Assembly: GCF_018127925.1 (NCBI RefSeq)
Contig: NZ_CP072348.1
Location: forward strand, 1,652,501 to 1,716,500
Direction: 5' to 3'
Length of the DNA stretch: 64,000 nucleotides
Origin: Prevotella melaninogenica
Lineage (GTDB): Bacteria > Bacteroidota > Bacteroidia > Bacteroidales > Bacteroidaceae
Both the position numbers and the translations under genes were made by a program. Of the stretch, positions 34,388 through 42,405 are shown one piece after another (position 1 is the stretch's first letter; each line of letters begins with the position of its first letter). The notes under the pieces were generated by a model. That model saw nothing but the letters and a program-made list of their open reading frames with translations. It was not told where the DNA came from and did no database searches.

Positions 34388-36070
34388 TTAATAAGTGATA
34401 AATGATCTTACATGATAATGACGATACTTAAAATCGTTATAGTTACCGCCATACGAATATTGTTTGTTGTATGTACGTATGGCAAAAGCATCATCATAAT
34501 AGTACTCAGAACTCGTCCAATAAAATCTATTTCCACCTGCTGTAAAATCTGCTCCATTTATAGTCGTACCACCTACTTGTGTAAACGCTATGGTTGCCAG
34601 TGCACCATACCAATAATAGGGACCGCTATGCGCCGCCAGAGGTTTTGTGGTCGTAAAGCCCAATCCTCTGAAAGCGTACCACCAATCCATAGCTGAGGGT
34701 AGGAACCATTTGCTTAAATTGGCACCAGTTAAAGGAACACCCGGATTGTATGCTGCCGCAACATTAAAAGCAGGGAAAAGTGGATTTTCAGCTTTTACTT
34801 TACTACCGGTAAAGTTATTTGTACTATAGCTGGCATTCCAAGTTTCATCTTTTCCACTTGTGATGTCAGAATTAAGAGCGTCTGATAGATTAAATTGAAT
34901 ATGAACATTGCTCACTGCCAAAGGGTGCTGTTGCCATATATATGCTCCTCCATTACCGGCATCTTTCAAAGCAATGGCTAACCGTTGGCTTTGACTAACC
35001 ACCACAGCAATCGGCGTTTTCGTGCCGCCGCCATAGGTGGTTTCATTGATAAATCCGGTTGTTCCGTCGCTCATCAGGTAAAGATAGTTGTACATTAATT
35101 TTACATTAAGTACATAGGCGCCATTTTGTTCGAGCTTGAATGTCGAAGCTGGTTTGAACGTGAGGCCGGCATTGGCCATATTTACCAAGTAGATGTTACC
35201 ACTATTGAATGTTAATTTGAGCTTCGATACATCGGTAGCAGGCATAAACATTGTTTCCTCATTACTTTTTGAAGTAAAAGTGTTAGAAAAAAAGTATAAT
35301 TCGCTACTAGCATTGAATGTGGTATTGGCTGACATAGCCGCTCCAGTTCCAGCTGTCCATGTTCCTGTAGAAGCGTCATAGATGGAAGAGCCAGGTACAT
35401 CGGTTGCATTGACCGAAGCGAGTGTGGCAGTAACAGCTGGAATGTCCATATATCCTGTGAGCTTGATCTTTACTTTGGCGCCCACATGTTTCATCGTGAA
35501 TGGTACTTTCTGTTTGTGTGGCGTGGCCGTGATGACTTGTTGTGTGCGACCGATCAGTGCAGCATCGGCATCAGCACGATTCACTATGAGGTTGTTGCCG
35601 CTGCGGGTCACTTTGCTATTGTAGAGCACAAAGTCATAGGTGCCTGGCGCGAGTGAAATGTCCTGATTGGCAGATGTAGCGGTGAAGACGCCACCGGTTA
35701 CAGTGCCGGTGATGTCGCCTTTATAGGCGTGTGTGGCTGCATCGTAGGCCAGCATCGTGTAAGTATCATTAGCCAAAGCACGTGTCGATGCCGACTTGGT
35801 CTGCTTGGTTGTATCGAGCTGAAGCGAGCATTGTGCCAGGATTCCATTGCCTAAGTCTACCATTTGTTGTTCAAGCTTTACTTCTTTGTTTGCACGTGTT
35901 ACGCCTACTTCTTGTTCTGCGTTATAGTCGGCGAAATCTACCTTAAATTCAATTGCTTGGACTGCACTTACCTGTCCCTCATCTGTCGTTTTGTTATCAT
36001 CATTGTTGCATGCTGTCAGTGATAGCAAGGCAATGCTAAATACGGTTGATAAAAATTTTACTCTCTTCAT
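34388..36070 (-). CDS. Fimbrillin family lipoprotein
   Basis: A 560-residue protein from MKRVKFLSTVFSIALLSLTAC, a lipoprotein signal (lipobox LTAC, then NNDDNK); nine extra codons upstream are unlikely. Residues 25-330 follow the fimbrillin pattern of long beta-sandwich segments, including an Arg-containing VTRANKEV segment. The C-terminal 130 residues (KWFLPSAMDWWYAF, YWTSSEYYYDD, HVRSFITY) form the tail domain seen in many Bacteroidales surface proteins. It is probably a fimbrial or surface subunit. It follows a small ORF (36115-36360) in the same unit, behind a leader with a (TG)n tract. Confidence 0.82.
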   Translation of the reverse strand: MKRVKFLSTVFSIALLSLTACNNDDNKTTDEGQVSAVQAIEFKVDFADYNAEQEVGVTRANKEVKLEQQMVDLGNGILAQCSLQLDTTKQTKSASTRALANDTYTMLAYDAATHAYKGDITGTVTGGVFTATSANQDISLAPGTYDFVLYNSKVTRSGNNLIVNRADADAALIGRTQQVITATPHKQKVPFTMKHVGAKVKIKLTGYMDIPAVTATLASVNATDVPGSSIYDASTGTWTAGTGAAMSANTTFNASSELYFFSNTFTSKSNEETMFMPATDVSKLKLTFNSGNIYLVNMANAGLTFKPASTFKLEQNGAYVLNVKLMYNYLYLMSDGTTGFINETTYGGGTKTPIAVVVSQSQRLAIALKDAGNGGAYIWQQHPLAVSNVHIQFNLSDALNSDITSGKDETWNASYSTNNFTGSKVKAENPLFPAFNVAAAYNPGVPLTGANLSKWFLPSAMDWWYAFRGLGFTTTKPLAAHSGPYYWYGALATIAFTQVGGTTINGADFTAGGNRFYWTSSEYYYDDAFAIRTYNKQYSYGGNYNDFKYRHYHVRSFITY

Positions 36071-36114
36071 TGTTTTATTTCTTTTTAAATTAATCACAGT
36101 GGAAGAATTATCAA

Positions 36115-36360
36115 TTAAAAATCTTTTTCCTCTTCATCCCAAAGGAAACCTTGCTTAGCGGGTGCCACCGTTGATGCATCGCCGAAAGATACAGTTCCTA
36201 CATCATGCGTACCCTTGTCTTCATACGCTGTGCTAGACGGTGTGGTGGATGCACCTGCATTTGGACGTACGGACACGCAGATAAACTGTTCTGTACTAGT
36301 TTCAATGATTTTACACTCGGGCTTCAAGTAACCCAGTCTCTCTAATTGTTTTCGTCTCAT
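36115..36360 (-). CDS. Small acidic-tailed protein preceding fimbrillin
   Basis: An 81-residue protein, MRRKQLERLGYLKPECKIIE at the start and ending PAKQGFLWDEEEKDF. Basic N terminus, Ser/Thr/Ala-rich centre and very acidic tail recall a class of small Bacteroidales proteins found next to surface-protein genes (recalled, function unknown). No signal peptide is evident. It is 44 bp upstream of the fimbrillin start and surely cotranscribed. Confidence 0.65.
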   Translation of the reverse strand: MRRKQLERLGYLKPECKIIETSTEQFICVSVRPNAGASTTPSSTAYEDKGTHDVGTVSFGDASTVAPAKQGFLWDEEEKDF

Positions 36361-36419
36361 AATTTTCTATGTTTTGAATGAATAAATCGTACTTATTTCC
36401 CTCTTGCGACTTGGCAAAA

Positions 36420-36466
36420 GGGCATAAAAAGAAGAACAAAGGGAACTCCGTAAAGTCCTTTGTTTA
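36420..36466 (-). terminator. Terminator-like hairpin (candidate attenuator) ahead of the fimbrillin operon
   Basis: On the minus strand AACAAAGG-ACT / AGT-TC-CCTTTGTT forms an 8+3 bp stem with a 2-base bulge, followed by CTTCTTTTTAT. It lies between the promoter (36682) and the first gene (36360), so it could stop transcription early. Confidence 0.55.
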
Positions 36467-36526
36467 CAAGGGTTACGACACGCTTCGCGCGCGCGTAGAA
36501 TGGAAGAAAAAAAGTATAATTAAACG

Positions 36527-36661
<135 letters not shown>

Positions 36662-36681
36662 TGCTAATTGTTTCACGGGCG

Positions 36682-36712
36682 CAAAGGTAAGACTTCTTTT
36701 TAGAATCGGCAA
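36682..36712 (-). promoter_or_regulatory. Promoter of fimbrillin operon
   Basis: CAAAGGTA at 36682-36689 reads TACCTTTG on the minus strand, with a TTG box about 20 bp upstream. The predicted transcript has a leader of roughly 310 bases before the first gene at 36360. Confidence 0.65.
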
Positions 36713-36925
36713 GAAAATCTAAAAGAAATATATAAATTAGACTGAATAATCCTGAAAAGCTAAGGTAACAGAAAGACGGTATAAGAAGATAGAAAGGCAT
36801 AATAACAGATTCTTTTTCATCAATTCAAATGCGGTCATTAGAGCGTAAACAGACCTTATTGGATTGTCTGGAAAGCTACACTATTTAAAGAGTAACAAAC
36901 GTTTTGCCCTAATGACCGATTGAAG

Positions 36926-37876
36926 TTAAATATAAAGCACAGACGCATCGAATGAACGAATGTCTTTCACGCAGGTGTACATCATCAGTTCTGAAAGTTG
37001 TTCGTTCATTTTTTGTACCTTCTCCTCAACTCCTTCTGCTCCTTGTTGTAGTAATGGTTTAAGGATTCCTCTGCCCACAGCAACCGCATCAGCCCCTAAT
37101 GCAAGTGCTTTATAAGCATCGTAGCCTGTATCAATGCCACAGTCAACGAAGATTGCGATGCCACTTCCCTCCAATGCTGCCTTAATCTTAGGCAGAACCA
37201 TCACGGGAGCAACACCGAAAGGAATACGTCCGTGGTGATGAGAGATTACAATCGCTGCACAGCCTGCCTCCTTACACTTCAAAGCATCCTGCACAGAGAG
37301 TACACCTTTGGCAACGAATGGAACTGAGCCTGCAGCCTTTACGTATTCTTTGAGGTCGGAACGCATGACAGGACCAAGTGGAATACCGTCTACAACATCA
37401 TATTTTCCGTTTGTTCCTGGGACGTGATCAATGTCTACACCGACAGCTATCGCACCGTGTTTGACAGCAAACTGAATCTCATCAAGGATGATACTATGGT
37501 CAGCGAACGGCTTAATGATTCTCACTGTTCTTGCTCCTTCAGCTGCGATTTCGGCATATTCCTCGTTAGGTTCCATACCTACCCAGTTGACTGTATTCAG
37601 CTTTTTGGCAGCACGTGCATACTCTAACATTGGTTTCTTGCCGTCTTTCAACACCTTATTCAGATGCGAGAAGGCAGGCATCATAATTGGTGAATCGAAC
37701 TCTTCACCGAAGATTATTGTCTTCAATGTTGGCTCGACGGCATCAATAACACGCATCTCCACATGGATAGAATCCAAGTAGTTGCGGTTAAATACATTTG
37801 CATCATCTGCTTTGCCACTTGTTACGGGTATCATTCCCGCTGGTCCTGGCCATGGACTCTTTACGTTATCGTTCAT
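36926..37876 (-). CDS. FMN-dependent alpha-hydroxy-acid oxidoreductase
   Basis: A 316-residue TIM-barrel flavoenzyme of the lactate/glycolate oxidase family. It has PIMMPAFSH (FMN contact), VPFVAKGVLSVQDALKCKEAG with the conserved Lys, and the substrate region IVISHHHGRIPFG, which differs from the usual SNHGGRQ. DCGIDTGYDAYKALALGADAVAVGRG forms the phosphate-binding end. At 316 residues it is shorter than typical members. The unusual active-site loop makes the substrate uncertain. It is a single-gene unit. Confidence 0.82.
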   Translation of the reverse strand: MNDNVKSPWPGPAGMIPVTSGKADDANVFNRNYLDSIHVEMRVIDAVEPTLKTIIFGEEFDSPIMMPAFSHLNKVLKDGKKPMLEYARAAKKLNTVNWVGMEPNEEYAEIAAEGARTVRIIKPFADHSIILDEIQFAVKHGAIAVGVDIDHVPGTNGKYDVVDGIPLGPVMRSDLKEYVKAAGSVPFVAKGVLSVQDALKCKEAGCAAIVISHHHGRIPFGVAPVMVLPKIKAALEGSGIAIFVDCGIDTGYDAYKALALGADAVAVGRGILKPLLQQGAEGVEEKVQKMNEQLSELMMYTCVKDIRSFDASVLYI

Positions 37877-37888
37877 GTTCTTTAAATT

Positions 37889-38108
37889 TAGGAGTTAAGG
37901 AGTGAAAGGGAGTTGAAAGAAGTTAAGACAAATGTTATGATGTCTCAAGTCTAATGTTTGGATTTACTAAAACTATTATCTTAACCCCTTTCAACTCTCT
38001 TTCGTTCCTTAACTCCTTTGTATTATACTATTGTCTTAACTCCCTTTCACTCCTCAACTCTTTTGTATTATGCTATTGTCTTAACTCCCTTTCACTCCTT
38101 AACTCCTT
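37889..38108. repeat. 45-bp C/T-rich tandem repeat with inverted copy
   Basis: Units built on CTTAACTCCCTTTCACTCC recur at 45-bp spacing (for example TTGTC at 38031 and 38076), about three copies from 37976. An inverted copy (GGAGTTAAGGAGTGAAAGGG) lies at 37892 onwards, so a large hairpin can form. It sits between the oxidoreductase start and the end of the AEC transporter gene. Confidence 0.8.
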
Positions 38109-38112
38109 AAAT

Positions 38113-39048
38113 TTATATCAATAGCAATGTAATCAATGTGTAAACAATCATCGCTACCACGATAAAGATAGAGATGAAAGCCGACATAAAGCTTTCGTCA
38201 TCCTCATCCTTGCATAGGCTTTCTATCTGTAGCGGTACAGGAAAACCTGTTGGACAAGCAAAGTAAAGTAGTACGCCAACGAGGAATATCTTCACTGCCA
38301 TCAATTCAGGGAACAAGAGAAAGAAGGCTCCTACGATAGCCCCACAGAGCACAAGGCGCACCACTGTCAATGCCAAAAGTGGCTTGAGCTGTGCTGCCCG
38401 TAGGTGGAAACCATAGCCGAGCGTGAAGAGGATAATGCTCGCAATAGGTGTCATTGCCATATCCATCGTACCGTCATAGATTCTGTGAAGTTCGTTCTCC
38501 ATAAGCCATTGGTACAAGCCCGACATATTGACGAGAATACCCACGATAACGGCAACGATAAAAGGGGCTGTAATAATTCGTTTTGCCATAGGCAAGAAAG
38601 CCACATCCTTTGATGTTTGGCGCGTGACGAGTGCTGGCACAAGTCCAAAGTTGATGAGGATACCAGCAACGTCAAAAGTGATGATATTCACAGCGTGTTC
38701 TGCTCCTACCAATGCGATATAAAGGGGTAGGGCAACGCTGCCTCCCTCACATGTCATCAGTAAGAAAGGTGCCAATCGGGCGTAACGACCGCTGATGGGC
38801 TTTGCTATGCTCTTACCTATCAGATAGACAAGAATCCAAGCGGCATCTAAAAAGAGAATCTCATAAATGAAATTCGTCGATAATTCTGCTTTCACAAGCA
38901 CGTGAAAGACGAGCAGTGGGAAAAGAATATTAAATACCAATGACTTTGCTCCTTCGTTCTGTCCTGCTGTTACCCAACCTCTTCTGTGACTCAACCAACC
39001 GAGGAACATCATAAAGAAAACAGGAAAAAGAATCTCTATAGCTTTCAT
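38113..39048 (-). CDS. AEC family transporter (auxin efflux carrier-like)
   Basis: A 311-residue inner-membrane permease from MKAIEILFPVFFMMFLGWLS; the open frame reaches 24 codons further upstream but that part is A/T-rich and unlikely. About ten hydrophobic spans in two halves, with GWVTAGQNEGAKSLVFNILF after helix 1 and an internal Asp-rich loop, fit the AEC/bile-acid transporter fold. The substrate, possibly a small organic acid, cannot be read from sequence. Confidence 0.85.
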   Translation of the reverse strand: MKAIEILFPVFFMMFLGWLSHRRGWVTAGQNEGAKSLVFNILFPLLVFHVLVKAELSTNFIYEILFLDAAWILVYLIGKSIAKPISGRYARLAPFLLMTCEGGSVALPLYIALVGAEHAVNIITFDVAGILINFGLVPALVTRQTSKDVAFLPMAKRIITAPFIVAVIVGILVNMSGLYQWLMENELHRIYDGTMDMAMTPIASIILFTLGYGFHLRAAQLKPLLALTVVRLVLCGAIVGAFFLLFPELMAVKIFLVGVLLYFACPTGFPVPLQIESLCKDEDDESFMSAFISIFIVVAMIVYTLITLLLI

Positions 39049-39148
39049 TTTTTTGCTGAATTTATCTAATTTGTATTTGTTACAAAATACAAATATAGAC
39101 AAAAAGCATGATATTAGCAAATGAATAGGGGAAATAATGTAAGGAGAG

Positions 39149-39187
39149 CCTCACCCCCAACCCCTCTCCGAAAGGAGAGGGGAGTGA
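39149..39187. repeat. CTCCCCTCTCC..GGAGAGGGG intergenic repeat, copy 2 (inverted)
   Basis: CCTCACCCCCAACCCCTCTC followed by CGAAAGGAGAGGGGAGTGATTACC is the reverse complement of copy 1 at 14921-14958. It lies upstream of the AEC transporter gene. Confidence 0.75.
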
Positions 39188-39265
39188 TTACCGAAAAGGG
39201 TAATCGTAAGTCGATGTAGACGGAAGTTTCTTCTATATTAACAACAAATTGTAAGGTGTTATATT

Positions 39266-39346
39266 CTCCGCACTATTGGTGCTAAGCATCCGCACCATTG
39301 GTGTTTGCCGTTCGCACCATTGGTGCGGACCAATAACACGATGTTA
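39266..39346. repeat. 22-bp palindromic array, GCAC..GTGC type, copy 3
   Basis: GCAC words at 39271, 39293 and 39315, and ACAC at 39337, are exactly 22 bp apart. The palindromes are GCACTATTGGTGC, GCACCATTGGTGT, GCACCATTGGTGC and AACACGATGTTA. Confidence 0.9.
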
Positions 39347-39385
39347 AATAATAGCTTACAATGATAATAAAAGGGTGTTATTGGA

Positions 39386-39423
39386 ATACAAAACTGGCAC
39401 AGTAGGAATATGCTGTGCCAGTT
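39386..39423 (-). terminator. terminator after GH27 gene
   Basis: An 11-bp stem AACTGGCACAG / CTGTGCCAGTT is followed on the minus strand by TTGTATT. Confidence 0.75.
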
Positions 39424-39479
39424 GTTGGGGATAAAAAGATGTTATCTTTAATGCTTTTCTTTACAAATGTTTTTGCGGA

Positions 39480-40709
39480 TTATCGTGTCGTAACCGTAAA
39501 GACCTTTGTCTCATGCGGTTGTAAGGTGGCTTGCCAAGCCTTACGCTGACGTGTTGTCTTGTGCTCCCATACGTCTCTGAAATTGTATTCCTTCGCATTG
39601 CCGAGGATAGAAAGTGGCAACTGAACACGCTGAGGAGTGTCAGAAGGATTCATGATGGCAATTGCTTGACCGTTTCCGTTTAGGTTTCTGAGGTACACAC
39701 GACATGCACCAGGAAAGTCAACTCTATGAGCTGCCTCGCCAAGGGCGTCTTGGTTGATGGCAATAATCTCCTTATTGAGGAGGATGCGACGTGTTTCAGC
39801 GTTCTCGTTCAAGATGTCGTGGCTCACCGCTAAAGGTGAAGCGAACATACACCACATAGACATCTGTGTCTGATATTCAGTATAAGTACAGCCTACACCA
39901 CCTAAATCACTTGATGGTCCACCCTTTCCGTCGAGTCCAACGACGAGCATATCCATGTCGAGCCAGTGACCTGGTCCTGCGTATTTATAAAGTGGTTCGG
40001 TAATGTCGATGATATCAATGATACCCATACCTCCCTGCTTCACGATATCTTTCCACATATCACGTACGTCATAGCTCACACGCCATAGCGAACCGCCAGC
40101 CTGACGAGCCCACAACTCAGGGTTCAGCTGTCCCCATTCGCAGACACCCAAGGCAATCTTACGACCTGAATTCTGTAGTGCATCAGCCATCTTCTTATAA
40201 CGTTCGTGAGCAACAGCACTGTCAGAAGGTGCGTGGCAGTAGTCGTATTTCAGATAGTCTATTCCCCATTCAGCAAAGGTCTTGGCATCTTGTTCCTCAA
40301 ATCCGTAGCTGGCAGTGTAGCCCGCACAAGTGAGCTGAGCGGCATCAGAGTAGATACCGAGCAGCAAACCCTTTGAGTGAACATAGTCTGCGAGTGCCTT
40401 TATTCCGCTTGGGAACTTCTTAGGGTCTGGTATGATATTATTGCGTTTGTCGCGTCCTCCCTGCCATGCATCATCAATGAAGATGTATTTATATCCAGCT
40501 TCAGCATAGCCATCAGCCGCCATCTTATCAGCAATTTGTCGGATAAGCTGTTCGTTGATATCCTCCTTATATTTGTTCCAGGTCATAAAACCCATTGGAG
40601 GTGTCAGTGCTAATGAGTCACGATTGGTAGCAGTCATGTGCAATGATGTCAGTAAAAAGGCTGCAATAAACAAAAGTGATTTGCGAAATTTAGATAGTTG
40701 CTCAATCAT
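39480..40709 (-). CDS. Alpha-galactosidase, GH27
   Basis: A 409-residue exported glycosidase with an N-terminal hydrophobic signal (SLLFIAAFLLTSLHMTATN). The catalytic barrel starts ALTPPMGFMTWNKYKEDINE, with FIDDAWQGGRD near 80, the nucleophile Asp in YLKYDYCHAP near 155, and the acid/base region near HWLDMDMLVVG at 255. A C-terminal beta domain follows. It would remove terminal alpha-galactose from oligosaccharides or plant glycans in the periplasm or outside. It is a single-gene unit, not part of a SusCD locus. Confidence 0.9.
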   Translation of the reverse strand: MIEQLSKFRKSLLFIAAFLLTSLHMTATNRDSLALTPPMGFMTWNKYKEDINEQLIRQIADKMAADGYAEAGYKYIFIDDAWQGGRDKRNNIIPDPKKFPSGIKALADYVHSKGLLLGIYSDAAQLTCAGYTASYGFEEQDAKTFAEWGIDYLKYDYCHAPSDSAVAHERYKKMADALQNSGRKIALGVCEWGQLNPELWARQAGGSLWRVSYDVRDMWKDIVKQGGMGIIDIIDITEPLYKYAGPGHWLDMDMLVVGLDGKGGPSSDLGGVGCTYTEYQTQMSMWCMFASPLAVSHDILNENAETRRILLNKEIIAINQDALGEAAHRVDFPGACRVYLRNLNGNGQAIAIMNPSDTPQRVQLPLSILGNAKEYNFRDVWEHKTTRQRKAWQATLQPHETKVFTVTTR

Positions 40710-40740
40710 TATAATTATAATTTAGGAATTAGCTGATACT

Positions 40741-40778
40741 AAAAAATCCGCAGAATCATAAAGAATCCGCGGATTTTC
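40741..40778 (-). terminator. terminator after tRNA-Gln
   Basis: On the minus strand AATCCGCGGATTCTTTATGA is followed by TTCTGCGGATTTTTT: inverted AATCCGC/GCGGATT arms, then a T run. Confidence 0.7.
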
Positions 40779-40782
40779 TGTG

Positions 40783-40853
40783 TTGTCCCAGGCGGATTCG
40801 AACCACCACTGACAGAACCAAAAACTGTAGTGCTACCATTACACCATAGGACA
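40783..40853 (-). tRNA. trnQ: tRNA-Gln (anticodon UUG)
   Basis: The minus strand folds as a cloverleaf: acceptor TGTCCTA with TGGGACA, D arm GTGTAATGGTAGCAC, anticodon loop TTTTGGT with UUG at 34-36, T arm GGTTCGAATCC, discriminator A. The 3' CCA is not encoded. The closing pair of the anticodon stem is T-T. A Bacteroidetes promoter lies 11 bp upstream. Confidence 0.95.
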
Positions 40854-40863
40854 ATCTTGGGTG

Positions 40864-40895
40864 CAAAGGTAATGTTTTTTAGTTTAATGCCCAAA
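40864..40895 (-). promoter_or_regulatory. Promoter of tRNA-Gln
   Basis: TACCTTTG at 40864-40871 and TTTG at 40892-40895 on the minus strand, 20 bp apart. Confidence 0.75.
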
Positions 40896-41008
40896 TTTTA
40901 CTGTATAATTTTGCGCATCTATAGGTCTTGTGCAGTAAATATTTACTGATAATACCTGTTTTACAGTATATTTCTTGCACTCCGTTTGGTGTTGATAAGA
41001 TAAAATAT

Positions 41009-41016
41009 TATCTTTG
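41009..41016 (+). promoter_or_regulatory. Promoter of membrane regulator gene
   Basis: TATCTTTG lies 49 bp ahead of the start at 41066, with TTG boxes near 40986-40994. Confidence 0.65.
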
Positions 41017-41065
41017 CAACATACATTAACTCGAAACTTTCTATCATTTTTTATGATACAAGCCT

Positions 41066-41791
41066 ATGAAACCTATATCGTCAGTTATCATATTTTTGTT
41101 ACTCGTTTGCTCGGCAGTATGGGCTGGCTTTGACAGCTATCACTGTGCTGAAACGGCTATTGTGCAGGATATGAATCAGGCTTTGTCGAAGACACTCGCT
41201 GGGAAACGTGAGGCGTGGATTACGCCCGATACCATACAAAGTTATCGACAACATTTACAGATAGCCGACCTTAGACGCCGTTCGTTTGTGTCATATGCGT
41301 TGGGTGAAGATAGTCATTCGTTGTGCAGTAGGCAGATGAAGTGGCAGTCGGGTGGTCATTCGCTTTTATTCCAAAGTTATGCTGATTGTTCCTTCGCTAC
41401 GGTTTGGGGGTTGTCAGATCAGCGTTTACCGTTTGCTTTTCTCTTGTTATCAATGGTTTGGTTGGCTGCATCTGTCATGTATTTTCGTCGTCATCGCGCA
41501 GGCAGATTGGTGCTGGGTAGGATGGTATATGCTGCTTCTGATCATAGCTTTCGTGACTGGCATGGGGAGAAAATAGCCTTTACACCGATGCAACAGCAAC
41601 TAATGGAGCTGTTTATCAATGCAACAGATAGGAAACTATCGAAGGCAGTTATCTGTGAAACACTTTGGCCTAAGAAACCCGATGCAAGCGAAACTCTCTA
41701 TACACTTATCCGTCGTTTGAAGCCTATTGTCAGTGAGCGTTGCGGATTAAAGATTGTGGCTGACAGGGGTGATGGCTACCGATTGGAATAA
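41066..41791 (+). CDS. Membrane-anchored winged-helix transcription regulator
   Basis: A 241-residue protein. One helix at residues 5-20 (VIIFLLLVCSAVWAG), a periplasmic domain of about 95 residues with two Cys (SLCSRQ and YADCSF), and a second helix near 120-136 (FAFLLLSMVWLAASVMYF). The C-terminal 95 residues form an OmpR-like winged helix (FTPMQQQLMELFINATDRKLS, then ETLYTLIRRLKPIV and DRGDGYRL). It would sense the periplasm and bind DNA directly, with no kinase. The order is the reverse of ToxR, where the DNA-binding domain is N-terminal. The outer-membrane barrel gene downstream is the obvious candidate target. Confidence 0.82.
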   Translation: MKPISSVIIFLLLVCSAVWAGFDSYHCAETAIVQDMNQALSKTLAGKREAWITPDTIQSYRQHLQIADLRRRSFVSYALGEDSHSLCSRQMKWQSGGHSLLFQSYADCSFATVWGLSDQRLPFAFLLLSMVWLAASVMYFRRHRAGRLVLGRMVYAASDHSFRDWHGEKIAFTPMQQQLMELFINATDRKLSKAVICETLWPKKPDASETLYTLIRRLKPIVSERCGLKIVADRGDGYRLE

Positions 41792-41811
41792 TCTTAAGTT
41801 CTTCAGTCCTG

Positions 41812-41997
41812 CTAATATTTCTTTAATAGGAAAGCCATATATAAAGGAAGCGTGAGAACTCCATCTTTTTCTCCTATATTATAATCCCCTAACTTTATAG
41901 CTTGACGTACGTGATACTTGTCGGGATGCTGTAATATAGTCTTGGTACTCTTCGTATTTCCTGTAGAAGCTTTTACTTCAACGAGAACACATTCATT
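41812..41997 (-). pseudogene. C-terminal remnant of an AAA/DUF4143 ATPase
   Basis: The minus strand reads NECVLVEVKASTGNTKSTKT, then ILQHPDKYHVRQAIKLGDYN and LTLPLYMAFLLKKY-stop. This is the end of the large AAA/DUF4143 family (EVKAxTGNxKS...KLxDYN...LPxYMxFLL). Upstream of Asn the frame is closed by a stop, and the rest of the gene is missing. About 62 codons survive. Confidence 0.7.
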
Positions 41998-42379
41998 TTA
42001 CTTTTGTTTGTGATAGATGGTTTATTCTAAGTAAGTTTATTGATGTTTTTATTCCAGTTTGGTTTTACTTATATAATAAATCTATAAAGTACTCACTTTT
42101 TTGAATGACCTTTTGTTGGGTTTTTACACTTTTTCAAACGACTTTTTGTAAGTAATATACATTTTTACTAATGACATGTGCTGCAAATATAAATGATTGT
42201 TTTGAAAAATACAAATATTCTTCTCTAATTTAATACTACATTTATAAGCGTATAAGAGCTTAATGTATGTTCTCGAATTATATAGAAGTTTATTGCTTTA
42301 AAAATATGATTATTTAGAGATTAAAGTAAATGTCAGATAATTGTCAGTGATTATTTTTGCCCTAATAGTAGGTGGATTC
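41998..42379. other. A/T-rich gap without recognised features
   Basis: About 380 bp of A/T-rich DNA between the DUF4143 remnant and the promoter of the barrel gene. I see no ORF, hairpin or repeat that I can support. It may hold binding sites for the regulator at 41066. Confidence 0.5.
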
Positions 42380-42387
42380 TATCTTTG
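42380..42387 (+). promoter_or_regulatory. Promoter of outer-membrane barrel gene
   Basis: TATCTTTG lies 18 bp ahead of the start at 42406. Confidence 0.65.
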
Positions 42388-42405
42388 TAGCAAAAAACAA
42401 AGACT

